Positions 16,640-26,039 are shown, counted from the stretch's first letter. The stretch is 64,000 bases of DNA from Streptomyces canus 299MFChir4.1 (GCF_000383615.1 NZ_KB911604.1:59730-123729), one strand, 5' to 3'. The notes: generated by a model from the sequence alone, not told the origin. Numbers and translations: made by a program.

Positions 16640-18883
16640 GTGAGTTGCGTGGTGACTCCGGTGAACCCTCCGCATCAGACCTCCACTTCGCCACCGCAGC
16701 CCGTGATCTCGGCCCTCCCCGAGGGCGTCAGGGTGCGGCTCTCGCATTCCGTTTACGGTGATCCGCGCGCCGTCGCCGAACTCGTGACGCTGCTGACCGA
16801 CCGTCAGTCGGCGGGCCTGGACCCGCTCCCCACCGACCCCGTCGATCTCGCCCCCGCGCTGCTGCGTGCGCTACGCGCGGAGATCCGGGTCCTGCCCGAC
16901 GACACCCGCCTTCTCCTGCTCCTCGCTGCTGCCGACCAGTACCCGGTCGCCACCCACGCCTTCCCGCGCGCCGTCACCGCCGCCCGCCTCGACACCCGCC
17001 CGCTGGAAGCCGCGGAGGCGGCCGGTGTGGCGCACTCGGGGGCGGGCGGGGTCGTCTTCCGGGACGCCTGGACGAGGATCGCCGCGTACGAGTCCGGCAC
17101 CCCGGCCGACCGCCGGGACGTCCACCGTCTGCTGGCCCGCGTGCTGCACGGCGACGGCGAGGCTCCCCGTCGGTCCTGGCACCGGGGCGCGGGCGCTCTG
17201 GGTCCGAGCGGACGGCTTGCCGCGGAGCTCCGCGGCTCCGCGGACAAGGCCCGGCACACCGGACAACTCGCCCTGGCCCGGGTCCTGCTGGAGCGGGCCG
17301 CCGCGCTCTGTCCGGACCCGGCGGAACGCTCCCGTCTGGTGACACGTGCCGCCGCGGACGCCTGGCAGGCCGGTGACGGCGACCGGGCCCGCCGACTGGC
17401 GGCCGACGGCACGGCCGACGACGCCCTCTCGGGTCTGTTCGCGTTGCGCGAGGGCAATGCGACGGAGGCGTTCGACGCGCTCCTGGGCGCGGCGGCGCAC
17501 CGCGCGAGACCCCGAAGAGGGAACGATTCTCCAGACGCGGGCGGGACACCTGGTGACGGCGAGGTGTCCATCGACCCCGCCTCTCATCTCCTCGCCCGCG
17601 CCACCGAGGCCGCGATGTACACCGGCGACCTGCGCCGCTGCCGGGACGCCGCCCGGGTCGCCGGGCGACTCGGGATCGCGCAGCCCGGCACGCTCGGCGG
17701 ACTCGCTGCCGCCTTCGAGGGGCGCTACGAGGACGCCCGAGACCTCCTCCAGGCGGCCGCCGGGCGTTGCGGTCCCGGCGGCGACCCCACCGTCCTGATC
17801 CACGCCGGCATCGCCGCCCTGATGCTCGGCGACCACACTCGCGCGGCCACCGCGACCCTGCGTGCCGTCACCTTCGCCCGCGCCCGGGGCGCGACGGCCG
17901 TCGTGGCCCAGGCCATGGAGTTCCGCGCGTACGCCGACTTCTGGACCGGCCGCCCCCAGGCCGGACAGACCGCGGCGACGGAGGCCCTGCACCAGGCGTA
18001 CGCCACCGGGCAGGACAACGGGGCCTGCCACCTCCAGGCCGCCCTCGCCATGTTCGCGGCGATCACGGGTGACGCGGACGTCTGCCGCGACCGCGCCGCC
18101 GCCGCACGGTCGTACGCCCTCGCCCGGGGCCTCGGCCTGCCCGCCGCGCTCGCCCTGTGGGCGCTCGCCTTCCTCGACCTCACCCATGGGCGTTTCGCCG
18201 GCGCGGCGGCCCGGCTGCGCGCCCTCGCCGGGTTCGGTCCCGGCCACGGCCACCGGGCCATCCGGCACCTGGCCACCCCGCACTACGTCGAGACCGCCGT
18301 CCGCACCGACGACACGAGGATCGCCCGTGGCGCCCACGCCGACTACCACCGCTGGGCCACGGCCGTACGCAGCCCCGACGACCTCGCCCTGAGCGCCCGA
18401 TGCCGTGCGCTGCTGGCTCCCGGCGAGGAGGCGGTCGAGCACTACCGCGCGGCGCTCGACCTGCACGCCCGCGGCACCCGCGACTTCGAACGCGCCCGCA
18501 CGGAGCTACTGTTCGGCAGTGCTCTGCGCCGTCTGCGCCACCGCACCGAGGCCCGCGACCGCCTGCACAGTGCCCTGGCGGCCTTCGAACACTTCGGCGC
18601 CCCGCACTGCGCGGCCCAGGCCCGAGCCGAACTCCGCGCCCTCGGCGCCCCGGCGGCACCGACCCACGCCGTGGAACCCACCGCACGCCTCACCGCCCAG
18701 CAGTTGCTGGTCGCCCGGATGGTCGCCGAAGGAGCCACCAACCGGGAGATCGCCGCCCGGCTGGCCCTCAGCCCGCGCACGATCGACCACCATCTGCGGG
18801 GCGTCTTCACCCGGCTGGGCATCCGCTCCCGCATCGAACTGGTGCGGCTCATCGCGGAGAGCGAGGGCCCCTGGGCGCGGTGA
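16640..18883 (+). CDS. LuxR-family regulator, LAL-like but without P-loop
   Basis: 747 residues from GTG. The C-terminal 65 residues are a LuxR HTH (LTAQQLLVARMVAEGATNREI...SPRTIDHHLRGVFTRLG). The long middle is a helical TPR-like array. LAL regulators usually start with an AAA/STAND ATPase, but no Walker A or B is visible here: the protein begins at what looks like the region following the ATPase core. It diverges from the secreted lipase; lipase genes in Streptomyces are known to have LuxR-type activators beside them, so this is a likely local activator (inference). Confidence 0.85.
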   Translation: MSCVVTPVNPPHQTSTSPPQPVISALPEGVRVRLSHSVYGDPRAVAELVTLLTDRQSAGLDPLPTDPVDLAPALLRALRAEIRVLPDDTRLLLLLAAADQYPVATHAFPRAVTAARLDTRPLEAAEAAGVAHSGAGGVVFRDAWTRIAAYESGTPADRRDVHRLLARVLHGDGEAPRRSWHRGAGALGPSGRLAAELRGSADKARHTGQLALARVLLERAAALCPDPAERSRLVTRAAADAWQAGDGDRARRLAADGTADDALSGLFALREGNATEAFDALLGAAAHRARPRRGNDSPDAGGTPGDGEVSIDPASHLLARATEAAMYTGDLRRCRDAARVAGRLGIAQPGTLGGLAAAFEGRYEDARDLLQAAAGRCGPGGDPTVLIHAGIAALMLGDHTRAATATLRAVTFARARGATAVVAQAMEFRAYADFWTGRPQAGQTAATEALHQAYATGQDNGACHLQAALAMFAAITGDADVCRDRAAAARSYALARGLGLPAALALWALAFLDLTHGRFAGAAARLRALAGFGPGHGHRAIRHLATPHYVETAVRTDDTRIARGAHADYHRWATAVRSPDDLALSARCRALLAPGEEAVEHYRAALDLHARGTRDFERARTELLFGSALRRLRHRTEARDRLHSALAAFEHFGAPHCAAQARAELRALGAPAAPTHAVEPTARLTAQQLLVARMVAEGATNREIAARLALSPRTIDHHLRGVFTRLGIRSRIELVRLIAESEGPWAR

Positions 18884-18899
18884 GCGGCTGTGCGTGGCG

Positions 18900-19298
18900 T
18901 CAGCGTGCGAACTTCTCGATGGCCTCCGGGGTGACGGGCGTGAAGAAGTTGACGAGGTTGCCGTCGGGGTCGCGGAACAGCAGCGACCGGTTGCCCCAGG
19001 GCATCGTGGTGGGCTTGGTGACGAAGTCGGTGACGAAGCCGGTCAGGTTGTTGTAAACGCTGTCCACGTCGTCGACGAGGAACTCGGTGATCACACTGTG
19101 GTTGTCCGCCGGGCGGGCGGAGCCCGGGGCGAACAGCGGGACGGTGCGGGTGCTGCCGATCGCGAGGGTGGCGCCCGCGGTCTTGAGTTCGGCGAAGTCT
19201 TCGTTGGCCCACGTCGCCTGCGCCCCTGTGGCTCGCTCGTAGAACTCGACGAGGCGCGTGACGTCGCTGGTGATGATGCGGATCGAGACGAAGTCCAT
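18900..19298 (-). CDS. VOC-family (glyoxalase/bleomycin-resistance-like) protein
   Basis: 132 residues beginning MDFVSIRIITSDVTRLVEFY, with SLLFRDPDGNLVNFF near the end. This is the two-module VOC fold with the usual terminal metal-site region. AAGGAG lies in front of the ATG at 19298. The frame is open upstream but enters the divergent WYL regulator and is ignored. It is likely controlled by that regulator. The substrate is unknown. Confidence 0.88.
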   Translation of the reverse strand: MDFVSIRIITSDVTRLVEFYERATGAQATWANEDFAELKTAGATLAIGSTRTVPLFAPGSARPADNHSVITEFLVDDVDSVYNNLTGFVTDFVTKPTTMPWGNRSLLFRDPDGNLVNFFTPVTPEAIEKFAR

Positions 19299-19391
19299 GG
19301 GATTCTCCTTGGCTGTGCTGAACGCGTGCTCGTCGCAGGCTAGGAGAAATAGGGGACAGAATCGGTCCTGTATTCGCGTTAGGCTGCGAAC

Positions 19392-20381
19392 ATGCCCCGA
19401 CCCACCGGCCGCGTGCTGACACTTCTGGAGCTGCTGCAGTCGGGCGGCACCCGGACCGTGGCCGAGCTGGCCGACCGTCTCGGTGTCGAAGGGCGCACCG
19501 TGCGGCGGTATGTGAACCAGCTGATCGACCTGGACGTGCCCGTGGAGTCGGTGCGCGGCCGCTACGGCGGGTACCGGCTGGGGCCCGGGTACCGCCTGCC
19601 TCCGCTCATGCTCAGCGACGACGAGGCGCTGGCCGTACTGCTCGGCCTGGTCGCAGGCCGCCGGGCGGGGCTGACGACGGCGGAGCGCACGGCGAACGAG
19701 ACGGCGTCGGCGAAGATCCGGCGGGTGCTGCCCCAGCACATCGCCCGTCGGCTCGACGCGCTCCTGGAGGCTCTCGACTTCACGGACCAGCCCGGCGAGT
19801 TGGACCACCCGGACGCCGGGCTCCTGCTGACCGTCGCCGACGCGGTGCGCCACCGCCGGCCGGTCTCGATCCGCTACACCGACCGCGACGGACGGCGCAG
19901 CGAGCGCACACTGCACGCGTACGGGATCGTCGCCCATGCGGGCCGGTGGTACGTCACGGGCAAGGACGCCCAGGTCGGCGAGGACCGAACCTTCCGGCTC
20001 GATCGCATCGCGGACGCCAGGGCCCTGCCCGGCTCGTTCGAAGCGCCCGTGGGTCCCGCTCCGGCACAGCGTGTGCTGTCGGGATTCGCGACGGCCGAGT
20101 ACCGGCATGAGGTGATCCTGCGAGTCGACGGGACCGTCGAGCAGATCCGCGCCCACCTCCCGGCCGCCGTCGCGACCCTGGAGGAGCACGAGTCCCCGGA
20201 CGGCGAGGACCGGGCGACCGAGCGCTGGATGCGCGTCAAGCTGCGGGCGGAGCGGCTCGACTGGTTGCCCGGGGTCCTCGCCTCACTCGACCGGCCGTTC
20301 GTCATCGAGCGCCCCGCCGAACTGCGCGACCTCGTCATCGCGCTCGCCGACCGCCTCGCGTCCTGCGCCCGCCGAGCCTGA
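19392..20381 (+). CDS. YafY-type HTH/WYL-domain transcriptional regulator
   Basis: 329 residues. The N-terminal winged HTH (TLLELLQSGGTRTVAELADRL then GRTVRRYVNQLI) is followed by a WYL domain (RPVSIRYTDRDGRRSERTLH, AHAGRWYVTGKD, RTFRLDRI) and a C-terminal WCX extension. The family senses ligands or nucleic acids through WYL. It is divergent from the VOC gene with a 93-base gap and probably regulates it. Confidence 0.9.
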   Translation: MPRPTGRVLTLLELLQSGGTRTVAELADRLGVEGRTVRRYVNQLIDLDVPVESVRGRYGGYRLGPGYRLPPLMLSDDEALAVLLGLVAGRRAGLTTAERTANETASAKIRRVLPQHIARRLDALLEALDFTDQPGELDHPDAGLLLTVADAVRHRRPVSIRYTDRDGRRSERTLHAYGIVAHAGRWYVTGKDAQVGEDRTFRLDRIADARALPGSFEAPVGPAPAQRVLSGFATAEYRHEVILRVDGTVEQIRAHLPAAVATLEEHESPDGEDRATERWMRVKLRAERLDWLPGVLASLDRPFVIERPAELRDLVIALADRLASCARRA

Positions 20382-20434
20382 CAACGAGGACGGACGTGAT
20401 CGGACGGCACACCTGGAGGTTCCCCGAGGCCCGC

Positions 20435-21151
20435 TCAGGGAGCCTCGCGCACCCCGAACGCCGCCGCGTCCCACGTCCCGTCCAGCCGCGGTGCCAGCCA
20501 ACTCGGCGCCACGGCGCGGAAGTCGGCCGGAGCGAGCCGTCCCGCACCGGCCGGCAGAGCGCCGAGCAGCGGAGCCCCGGACACATCCGGCAGATCCGCG
20601 AGGTTGCAACGCGACGCGAGGTCCGGGGAGTCGGGCCAGCTGCCGATCACCACACCCGCCAAGTCGAGCTTGCGGCGTCGCAGTTCACGGGCCGTCAGCT
20701 CCGTCGTGTTGAGCGTGCCCAGCCCCGCCGACGCCACGACCAGGACCGGCGCCCGCAGCAGCTCCGCCGCGTCGGCCAGCGTCCCGCCCCTGTCGTCGAA
20801 GCGGACGAGCAGCCCGCCCGCCCCCTCCACCAGCACCAGATCGTGCTCGACGGCCAGCTTGGCGGCGGCCTCGGCGACCTCCCGCGGCCGCACCGGCCGC
20901 AGAGCGGCCCGCCGCGCGGCCGTCGCCGGGGCCAACGGCTCGGGAAAGCGGGCGAGTTCGGCCCTCGTCACGGCACCCGCGAGCCGGGCCACCTCGTCGG
21001 CGTCCCCGGGCTCGTCCGGCCGCACACCGGTCTGCGCGGCCTTCAGGACGGCGACCGTCCGTCCGGCGGCGAGCGCGGCGGCGGCGACGGCGGCCGTGGT
21101 GACGGTCTTGCCGACCTCCGTGCCCGTCCCCGTGATCACCAGAACCGGCAT
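20435..21151 (-). CDS. bioD: ATP-dependent dethiobiotin synthetase
   Basis: 238 residues from ATG 21151 (MPVLVITGTGTEVGKT). The P-loop GTGTEVGKT, KAAQTG (substrate Lys region) and EGAGGLL are diagnostic. It converts 7,8-diaminononanoate plus CO2 to dethiobiotin. It is last in the bioB-bioA-bioD operon; the ATG lies one base after the bioA stop codon. Confidence 0.95.
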   Translation of the reverse strand: MPVLVITGTGTEVGKTVTTAAVAAAALAAGRTVAVLKAAQTGVRPDEPGDADEVARLAGAVTRAELARFPEPLAPATAARRAALRPVRPREVAEAAAKLAVEHDLVLVEGAGGLLVRFDDRGGTLADAAELLRAPVLVVASAGLGTLNTTELTARELRRRKLDLAGVVIGSWPDSPDLASRCNLADLPDVSGAPLLGALPAGAGRLAPADFRAVAPSWLAPRLDGTWDAAAFGVREAP

Positions 21152-21152
21152 G

Positions 21153-22439
21153 TCATCCCTCCTGAGCGGCGGCACACACCGCACGCGCGATCCGTGCCAC
21201 GTCCTCGTCACCCGTGACGTACGGCGGCATCGTGTAGACGAGGTCGCGGAACGGCCGCAGCCACACGCCCTCGCGGACGGCGGCCTCCGTCGCGGCCCGC
21301 ATGTCGACGTCGTGGTCCAGCTGTACGACCCCGATGGCGCCGAGCACCCGCACGTCCTTCACACCCGGGAGCCCACGGGCCGGCGCCAGCCCCTCGCGCA
21401 GCCCCGCCTCGATCCGCTTGACCTCGGAGAGCCAGTCCTGCCCGAGCAGCAGGTCGATCGACGCGCAGGCCACCGACGCGGCCAACGGGTTGCCCATGAA
21501 GGTGGGGCCGTGGGCGAGCACCGGCACCTCGCCCCGCGAGATGCCGTCCGCCACCCGGGACGTGCACAGGGTCGCCGCCATCGTCAGGTAGCCGCCGGTC
21601 AGCGCCTTGCCCACGCACATCACGTCCGGCGTCACCGCCGCGTGCTCCGCCGCGAAAAGGGCGCCCGTGCGGCCGAAACCGGTCGCGATCTCGTCGAACA
21701 CCAGCAGCACGTCGTGCGCGTCGCACGCCTCGCGCAGCACCCGCAGATAGGCGGGGGAGTGGAACCGCATCCCGCCCGCACCCTGCACCACCGGCTCCAC
21801 GATCACCGCGGCCAGTTCGTCGGCGTGCCGCTCGATCGCCGCGCGCAGCCGGTCGGCGTACGACTCCTCGTACTCGGCCGGGGGCGCGTCCACGAACACC
21901 TGGCGGGGCAGGACCCCGGACCACAGTTCGTGCATCCCGCCCTCGGGGTCGCACACCGACATCGGCTGCCAGGTGTCGCCGTGGTAGCCGCCGCGCCAGG
22001 TCAGCAGACGCTGCTTGCCCGTGCGGCCCAGCGAACGCCAGTACTGCAGGCACATCTTCACCGCGACCTCGACCGACACCGATCCCGAGTCGGCCAGGAA
22101 GACATGCTCCAGGCCCTCGGGAGACATGTCGACAAGGAGCTTTGCGAGCCGGACGGCGGGCTCATGGGTGAGCCCGCCGAACATCACATGGCTCATCCGC
22201 CCGAGCTGCTCCCGCGCGGCCTCGTTCAGCACCGGGTGGTTGTAGCCGTGGATCGCCGACCACCAGGAGGACATGCCGTCCACCAGCTCGGGGCCCCCGG
22301 CGAGCCGCAGCCGCACCCCGCTCGCCGACTCCACGACGAGCGGATCGACCCGGCCGGGCATCGGACCGTACGGATGCCACACGTGCCGCCGGTCGAGTGC
22401 CAGCAGCTCCGGCACGGGCAGGCCGGGCAGATCAGGCAT
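21153..22439 (-). CDS. bioA: Adenosylmethionine-8-amino-7-oxononanoate aminotransferase
   Basis: 428 residues from ATG 22439 (MPDLPGLPVPELLALDRRH). Class-III aminotransferase features include HVWHPYGPM, the PLP-binding FDEIATGFGR and the Schiff-base Lys in CVGKALTGGYL. It makes diaminononanoate using SAM as amino donor. It overlaps the end of bioB by 8 bases and is followed by bioD, giving translational coupling through the operon. Confidence 0.95.
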   Translation of the reverse strand: MPDLPGLPVPELLALDRRHVWHPYGPMPGRVDPLVVESASGVRLRLAGGPELVDGMSSWWSAIHGYNHPVLNEAAREQLGRMSHVMFGGLTHEPAVRLAKLLVDMSPEGLEHVFLADSGSVSVEVAVKMCLQYWRSLGRTGKQRLLTWRGGYHGDTWQPMSVCDPEGGMHELWSGVLPRQVFVDAPPAEYEESYADRLRAAIERHADELAAVIVEPVVQGAGGMRFHSPAYLRVLREACDAHDVLLVFDEIATGFGRTGALFAAEHAAVTPDVMCVGKALTGGYLTMAATLCTSRVADGISRGEVPVLAHGPTFMGNPLAASVACASIDLLLGQDWLSEVKRIEAGLREGLAPARGLPGVKDVRVLGAIGVVQLDHDVDMRAATEAAVREGVWLRPFRDLVYTMPPYVTGDEDVARIARAVCAAAQEG

Positions 22440-23631
22440 TGGGCGCGAGATCCGTTCCGGCACCTCGACGGCGTACGGCGACGAGATCGGTCCGCGCCTC
22501 GTTGGCGGGAGCGGCGGCCGGGACCGTCGTACCGCAGACCCCGCCGCCCTGGTGGGACCCGCAGCCCGCGCCCTCGTGGGACCCGCAGCCCGCGGACTCG
22601 TGCGAGCCGCAGCCGCCACCGGCCGTCGTCCGGTGTTCGGGGAGGGTCACCTCGCCCGCGCCCTCCACCTCGAAGCCGGCGTCCGCGATCATCTCCAGGT
22701 CGGCCTTGCCGGCCTGGCCCTCGGTGGTGAGGTAGTCGCCGAGGAAGATCGAGTTGGCGAGGTTGAGGGCGAGGGGCTGCATGGTGCGCAGATGGACCTC
22801 GCGGCCGCCCGCGATGCGGACCTCGACGTCCGGGCAGACGAAGCGGACCATCGCCAGGATGCGCAGGCAGCGCTGCGGGGTGAGGTTCCACTCCTTGGCG
22901 AGCGGGGTGCCCTCGACCGGGATCAGGAAGTTGACCGGAACCGAGTCGGGGTCCAGCTCGCGCAGCGAGTAGACGACGTCGACCAGGTCCTCGTCGCTCT
23001 CGCCCATGCCGGCGATCAGACCCGAGCAGGCGGACAGACCGGCGGCGTGCGCCTTGGTCACGGTGTCGACGCGGTCGGCGTAGGTGTGGGTGGTCGTGAT
23101 GTCGCCGTAGGTCGACTCGGACGTGTTGAGGTTGTGGTTGTAGGCGTCCGCGCCCGCCTCGCGCAGCCGCTCGGCCTGGCCGTCGGAGAGCAGACCGAGA
23201 CAGGCGCACACCTCGACGCCCTCGTTCTCTTCCTTGATCGCCTTGATGGTGCCCGCGACCCGGTCCACGTCACGGTCGGTCGGACCGCGCCCGGACGCCA
23301 CCAGGCAGACCCGCTTGGCGCCGCCCGCGAGGCCGGCGGCCGCGGCCTGGGAAGCCTGCTCGGGCTTGAGCCAGGTGTACTTCAGGATGCCCGTCGAGGA
23401 GCCCAGCCGCTGGGAGCAGTAGGAGCAGTCCTCGGGGCACAGCCCGGACTTCAGGTTGACGAGATAGTTGAGTTTCACCCGCCGTCCGAACCAGTGCCGG
23501 CGCACCTTTCCGGCCGCGGCCACCACGTCGAGCAGGTCGTCGTCGGAGGTGGCCAGCACGGCCAGCGCCTCCTCGCGGGTCGGCAGCTCGCGCCGAAGCC
23601 CCTTGTCCACCAGCGTGTTCAGCAGGTCCAT
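22432..23631 (-). CDS. bioB: Biotin synthase with Cys/His-rich C-terminal tail
   Basis: 399 residues from ATG 23631. Radical-SAM cluster motif CPEDCSYCSQ, then YNHNLNTS and GGREVHLR are standard BioB. The enzyme inserts sulfur into dethiobiotin. The usual protein ends near residue 335; here about 60 more residues contain three CGSHE/Q-type repeats and end in low-complexity sequence. The corresponding DNA (about 22548-22612) is a short tandem repeat. The tail might bind metal or donate Fe-S/sulfur, but that is speculation. First gene of the bio operon. Confidence 0.95.
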   Translation of the reverse strand: MDLLNTLVDKGLRRELPTREEALAVLATSDDDLLDVVAAAGKVRRHWFGRRVKLNYLVNLKSGLCPEDCSYCSQRLGSSTGILKYTWLKPEQASQAAAAGLAGGAKRVCLVASGRGPTDRDVDRVAGTIKAIKEENEGVEVCACLGLLSDGQAERLREAGADAYNHNLNTSESTYGDITTTHTYADRVDTVTKAHAAGLSACSGLIAGMGESDEDLVDVVYSLRELDPDSVPVNFLIPVEGTPLAKEWNLTPQRCLRILAMVRFVCPDVEVRIAGGREVHLRTMQPLALNLANSIFLGDYLTTEGQAGKADLEMIADAGFEVEGAGEVTLPEHRTTAGGGCGSHESAGCGSHEGAGCGSHQGGGVCGTTVPAAAPANEARTDLVAVRRRGAGTDLAPNA

Positions 23632-23700
23632 GAGAGCCGATCCTGTCCTACGGACCCGCTCCGGGCCAAGGTAGGGATCGCACAACACACCCGCTTCGAC

Positions 23701-23718
23701 GTGTGGGTATTGCCACAC
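23701..23718. promoter_or_regulatory. Inverted repeat between divergent bioB and bioF
   Basis: GTGTGG-GTATTG-CCACAC is a 6+6 inverted repeat in the 148-base region separating bioB and bioF. It is centrally placed and could be the operator of a biotin repressor serving both directions. I cannot match it confidently to a known BioQ or BirA box. Confidence 0.4.
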
Positions 23719-23779
23719 CGTAGGTAGCGTTTGCTGCCGCTAGGGTCTGTCCGTTGTCTACAAAAGCCCCGGAGGACCC

Positions 23780-24907
23780 ATGGCGTTCGGCTGGATCGAC
23801 GAGCAGGCGGCGGCGCGCCGGCGGGCCGGACTCGTGCGGACCCTGCGGCCACGCCCGGCCGACTCGCCGCTGCTCGATCTCGCGAGCAACGACTACTTGG
23901 GCCTCGCCCGCCATCCCGAGGTCGTGGCGGGCGCCGCGGCCGCCGCGCGGACCTGGGGCGCCGGTGCCACCGGCTCCCGGCTCGTCACCGGCACCACCGA
24001 GCTGCACACCCGGCTCGAAAGTGAACTGGCCGAGTTCTGCGGCTTCGAGGCGGCGCTCGTCTTCTCCTCGGGCTACGCGGCGAACCTGGCCGCCGTCACC
24101 GCGCTCGCGCCGCACGGCTCCCTGATCGTCTCCGACGCTGGCAACCACGCCTCCCTCATCGACGGCTGCAGGCTGGCCCGCGGTACGACCCAGGTCGTCG
24201 CGCATGCCGACCCGGACGCGGTGCGCAAGGCGCTCGGCACCCACGAGGGGCCCGCCGTCGCCGTGTCCGACACGGTCTTCTCGGTCGACGGCGACGCGGC
24301 ACCCCTGGCCGGCCTCGCCGAGGCATGCCGGGAGCACGGCGCGGGCCTGGTCGTCGACGACGCCCACGGCCTGGGCGTGCTCGGCGCCGGCGGCCGCGGC
24401 GCCCCGCAGGCGGCGGGACTCGCGGGCGCCGACGACGTGGTCGTCACGGTCACGCTGTCCAAGTCGCTCGGCAGCCAGGGCGGCGCCGTCCTCGGCCCCG
24501 CACGGGTCGTCGAACATCTGGTCAACGCGGCACGGACGTTCATCTTCGACACCGGTCTGGCCCCCGCCTCGGCGGGAGCCGCCCTCGCGGCCCTGCGGCT
24601 GCTCGGCCGTGAGCCCGAGCGGGCCGCCCGCGCGCGCGAGGTGGCGACCGGACTGCACGCACGCCTGACCGCCGCGGGTCTGGAAGCGGTACGTCCGGAC
24701 GCCGCGGTGGTCTCGGTGCGCGCGCCCTCCCCGGAGGAGGCCGTTCAGTGGGCGGCCGACTGCCGTGCCGCCGGGCTCTTCGTGGGCTGTTTCCGGCCCC
24801 CGTCCGTGCCCGACGGCATCTCACGGCTCAGGCTGACCGCCCGCGCGGACCTCTCCGAGGAGCAGATCGAACGCGCTGTTCAGGTGATCGGCGGGACACG
24901 ACCATGA
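23780..24907 (+). CDS. bioF: 8-amino-7-oxononanoate synthase
   Basis: 375 residues. Alpha-oxoamine synthase features: LASNDYLGLARHPEV, GSRLVTGTTELHT, DDAHGLGVLG and the PLP Lys in TLSKSLGSQGG. It condenses pimeloyl-ACP/CoA with alanine, the step before bioA. GGAGG lies 6 bases upstream of the ATG. It is divergent from the bioBAD operon, so all four late biotin genes share one regulatory region. Confidence 0.95.
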   Translation: MAFGWIDEQAAARRRAGLVRTLRPRPADSPLLDLASNDYLGLARHPEVVAGAAAAARTWGAGATGSRLVTGTTELHTRLESELAEFCGFEAALVFSSGYAANLAAVTALAPHGSLIVSDAGNHASLIDGCRLARGTTQVVAHADPDAVRKALGTHEGPAVAVSDTVFSVDGDAAPLAGLAEACREHGAGLVVDDAHGLGVLGAGGRGAPQAAGLAGADDVVVTVTLSKSLGSQGGAVLGPARVVEHLVNAARTFIFDTGLAPASAGAALAALRLLGREPERAARAREVATGLHARLTAAGLEAVRPDAAVVSVRAPSPEEAVQWAADCRAAGLFVGCFRPPSVPDGISRLRLTARADLSEEQIERAVQVIGGTRP

Positions 24908-24947
24908 GTCGGCGTGACACGGCCGTGCGCCGAACGGACTGAAACGG

Positions 24948-25169
24948 TCAGAACGCGCGCACGAAGCCCGCCCAGCTCTCGGGGGAGAAGAGCAGCGCGG
25001 GTCCGTCCGGGTTCTTGGAGTCGCGTACGGCGAGCAGCCCGGCACACGGCCCGGCCGACGGCCTCGCTGTCTCGACGCAGTTGTTCGCTCCAGTGCTGTA
25101 GCTGCTGCGCAGCCAGCGCACTTCGGGCAATCGTGTACTGGAGATGACGTTCCGAGGCAATGCGGACAT
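24948..25169 (-). CDS. DUF397 domain-containing protein
   Basis: 73 residues. The order WLRSSYSTGANNCVE, LLAVRDSKNPDGPALLFSP and WAGFVRAF is the DUF397 signature. These small proteins occur in Streptomyces next to XRE/DUF5753 regulators and act with them in development or antibiotic control (WhiJ-type loci). The gene follows its XRE partner with a 9-base gap. Confidence 0.9.
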   Translation of the reverse strand: MSALPRNVISSTRLPEVRWLRSSYSTGANNCVETARPSAGPCAGLLAVRDSKNPDGPALLFSPESWAGFVRAF

Positions 25170-25178
25170 GGTGCCTCC

Positions 25179-26039
25179 TTACGCGCCGTCACCCATCTCG
25201 GCGAGGTAATCCAACGAGTCCTCGGGCGAAAGGGCGTGGATCCGAAGGGTGTTGAAGGCCTCGGTGTAGGCCTGGAGGTCTTCTTTCCGCTCGAGATAGA
25301 GGCTACTCGTCAAGTGGTCGAGAACAACCACATCCAGATCAGAAGTGCGCGAAAATGAGAAGATTACGAAAGGCCCGGTGATACCCACATGCGCCCCGGC
25401 AGTGAACGGCAGTACCTGCAGCCGCACTTGAGGCAGCCGGGCCGCCTCCAGGAGTCTCTTGCGCTGACGGGCCATCACCTCGGGGCCGCCGACCTCCCGT
25501 CGCAGCACCGCCTCGTCCAGGACCGCGCTCAACTCCAGGGGCGGCTGCGCACGGAGGATGTCCTGCCGGGCCAGCCGGACCTCGACCAGCGCGTCGAGAC
25601 GTGCGTCGTCCAGGCCGTCCACGGCGGCCCGGGTCACCGCGCGGGCGTACTCGGGCGTCTGGAGCAGCCCGGGCACGACCGAGGTCTCCAGCGTGCGCAT
25701 CGCGCTCGCCTGGGACTCCAGACTGATGAAGTCCCGGTATGTCGGCGGCAGGACACCCCGGTACGCGTGCCACCAGTGGTGCCGGCCGCCGCTCTCGTCG
25801 GAGCCCGCCAATACCAGCAGCAGCTCCCGCAGATTCGCGTCCCCCACGCGGTAGGCGTCGAGGAGTAACCGCACATCGGCCGGTTTCACCCCGCTGGCAC
25901 CGGTCTCGATGCGGCTCACCTTCGACTGGTGCCAGCCCACGAGCCGGGCCGCCTCACCGCTGGTGAGCCCCGCACTCGCGCGCAACGCACGCAGTTCGGC
26001 GCCCAGTTTCCGCCGGCGCACCGCGGGGCCGTGCTGCAT
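25179..26039 (-). CDS. XRE-family HTH regulator with DUF5753 domain (WhiJ-like)
   Basis: 286 residues. The N-terminal HTH (LGAELRALRASAGLTSGEAA, SKVSRIETG) is followed by the DUF5753 effector domain (ISLESQASAMRTLETSVVPG, LLQTPEYARA). Together with the DUF397 gene downstream and the divergent HATPase gene it forms the standard Streptomyces regulatory trio. It probably represses a nearby promoter, possibly its own. Confidence 0.92.
   Translation of the reverse strand: MQHGPAVRRRKLGAELRALRASAGLTSGEAARLVGWHQSKVSRIETGASGVKPADVRLLLDAYRVGDANLRELLLVLAGSDESGGRHHWWHAYRGVLPPTYRDFISLESQASAMRTLETSVVPGLLQTPEYARAVTRAAVDGLDDARLDALVEVRLARQDILRAQPPLELSAVLDEAVLRREVGGPEVMARQRKRLLEAARLPQVRLQVLPFTAGAHVGITGPFVIFSFSRTSDLDVVVLDHLTSSLYLERKEDLQAYTEAFNTLRIHALSPEDSLDYLAEMGDGA

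Noticed and set aside
19299..20189. 429-residue minus-strand reading including the VOC protein
   Set aside because: The extra part is antisense to the WYL regulator; the VOC domain starts at 19298 with a good ribosome site.
22548..22612. Possible CRISPR-like repeats
   Set aside because: Short in-frame repeats encoding the CGSHE tail of BioB; no spacers or conserved repeat length.
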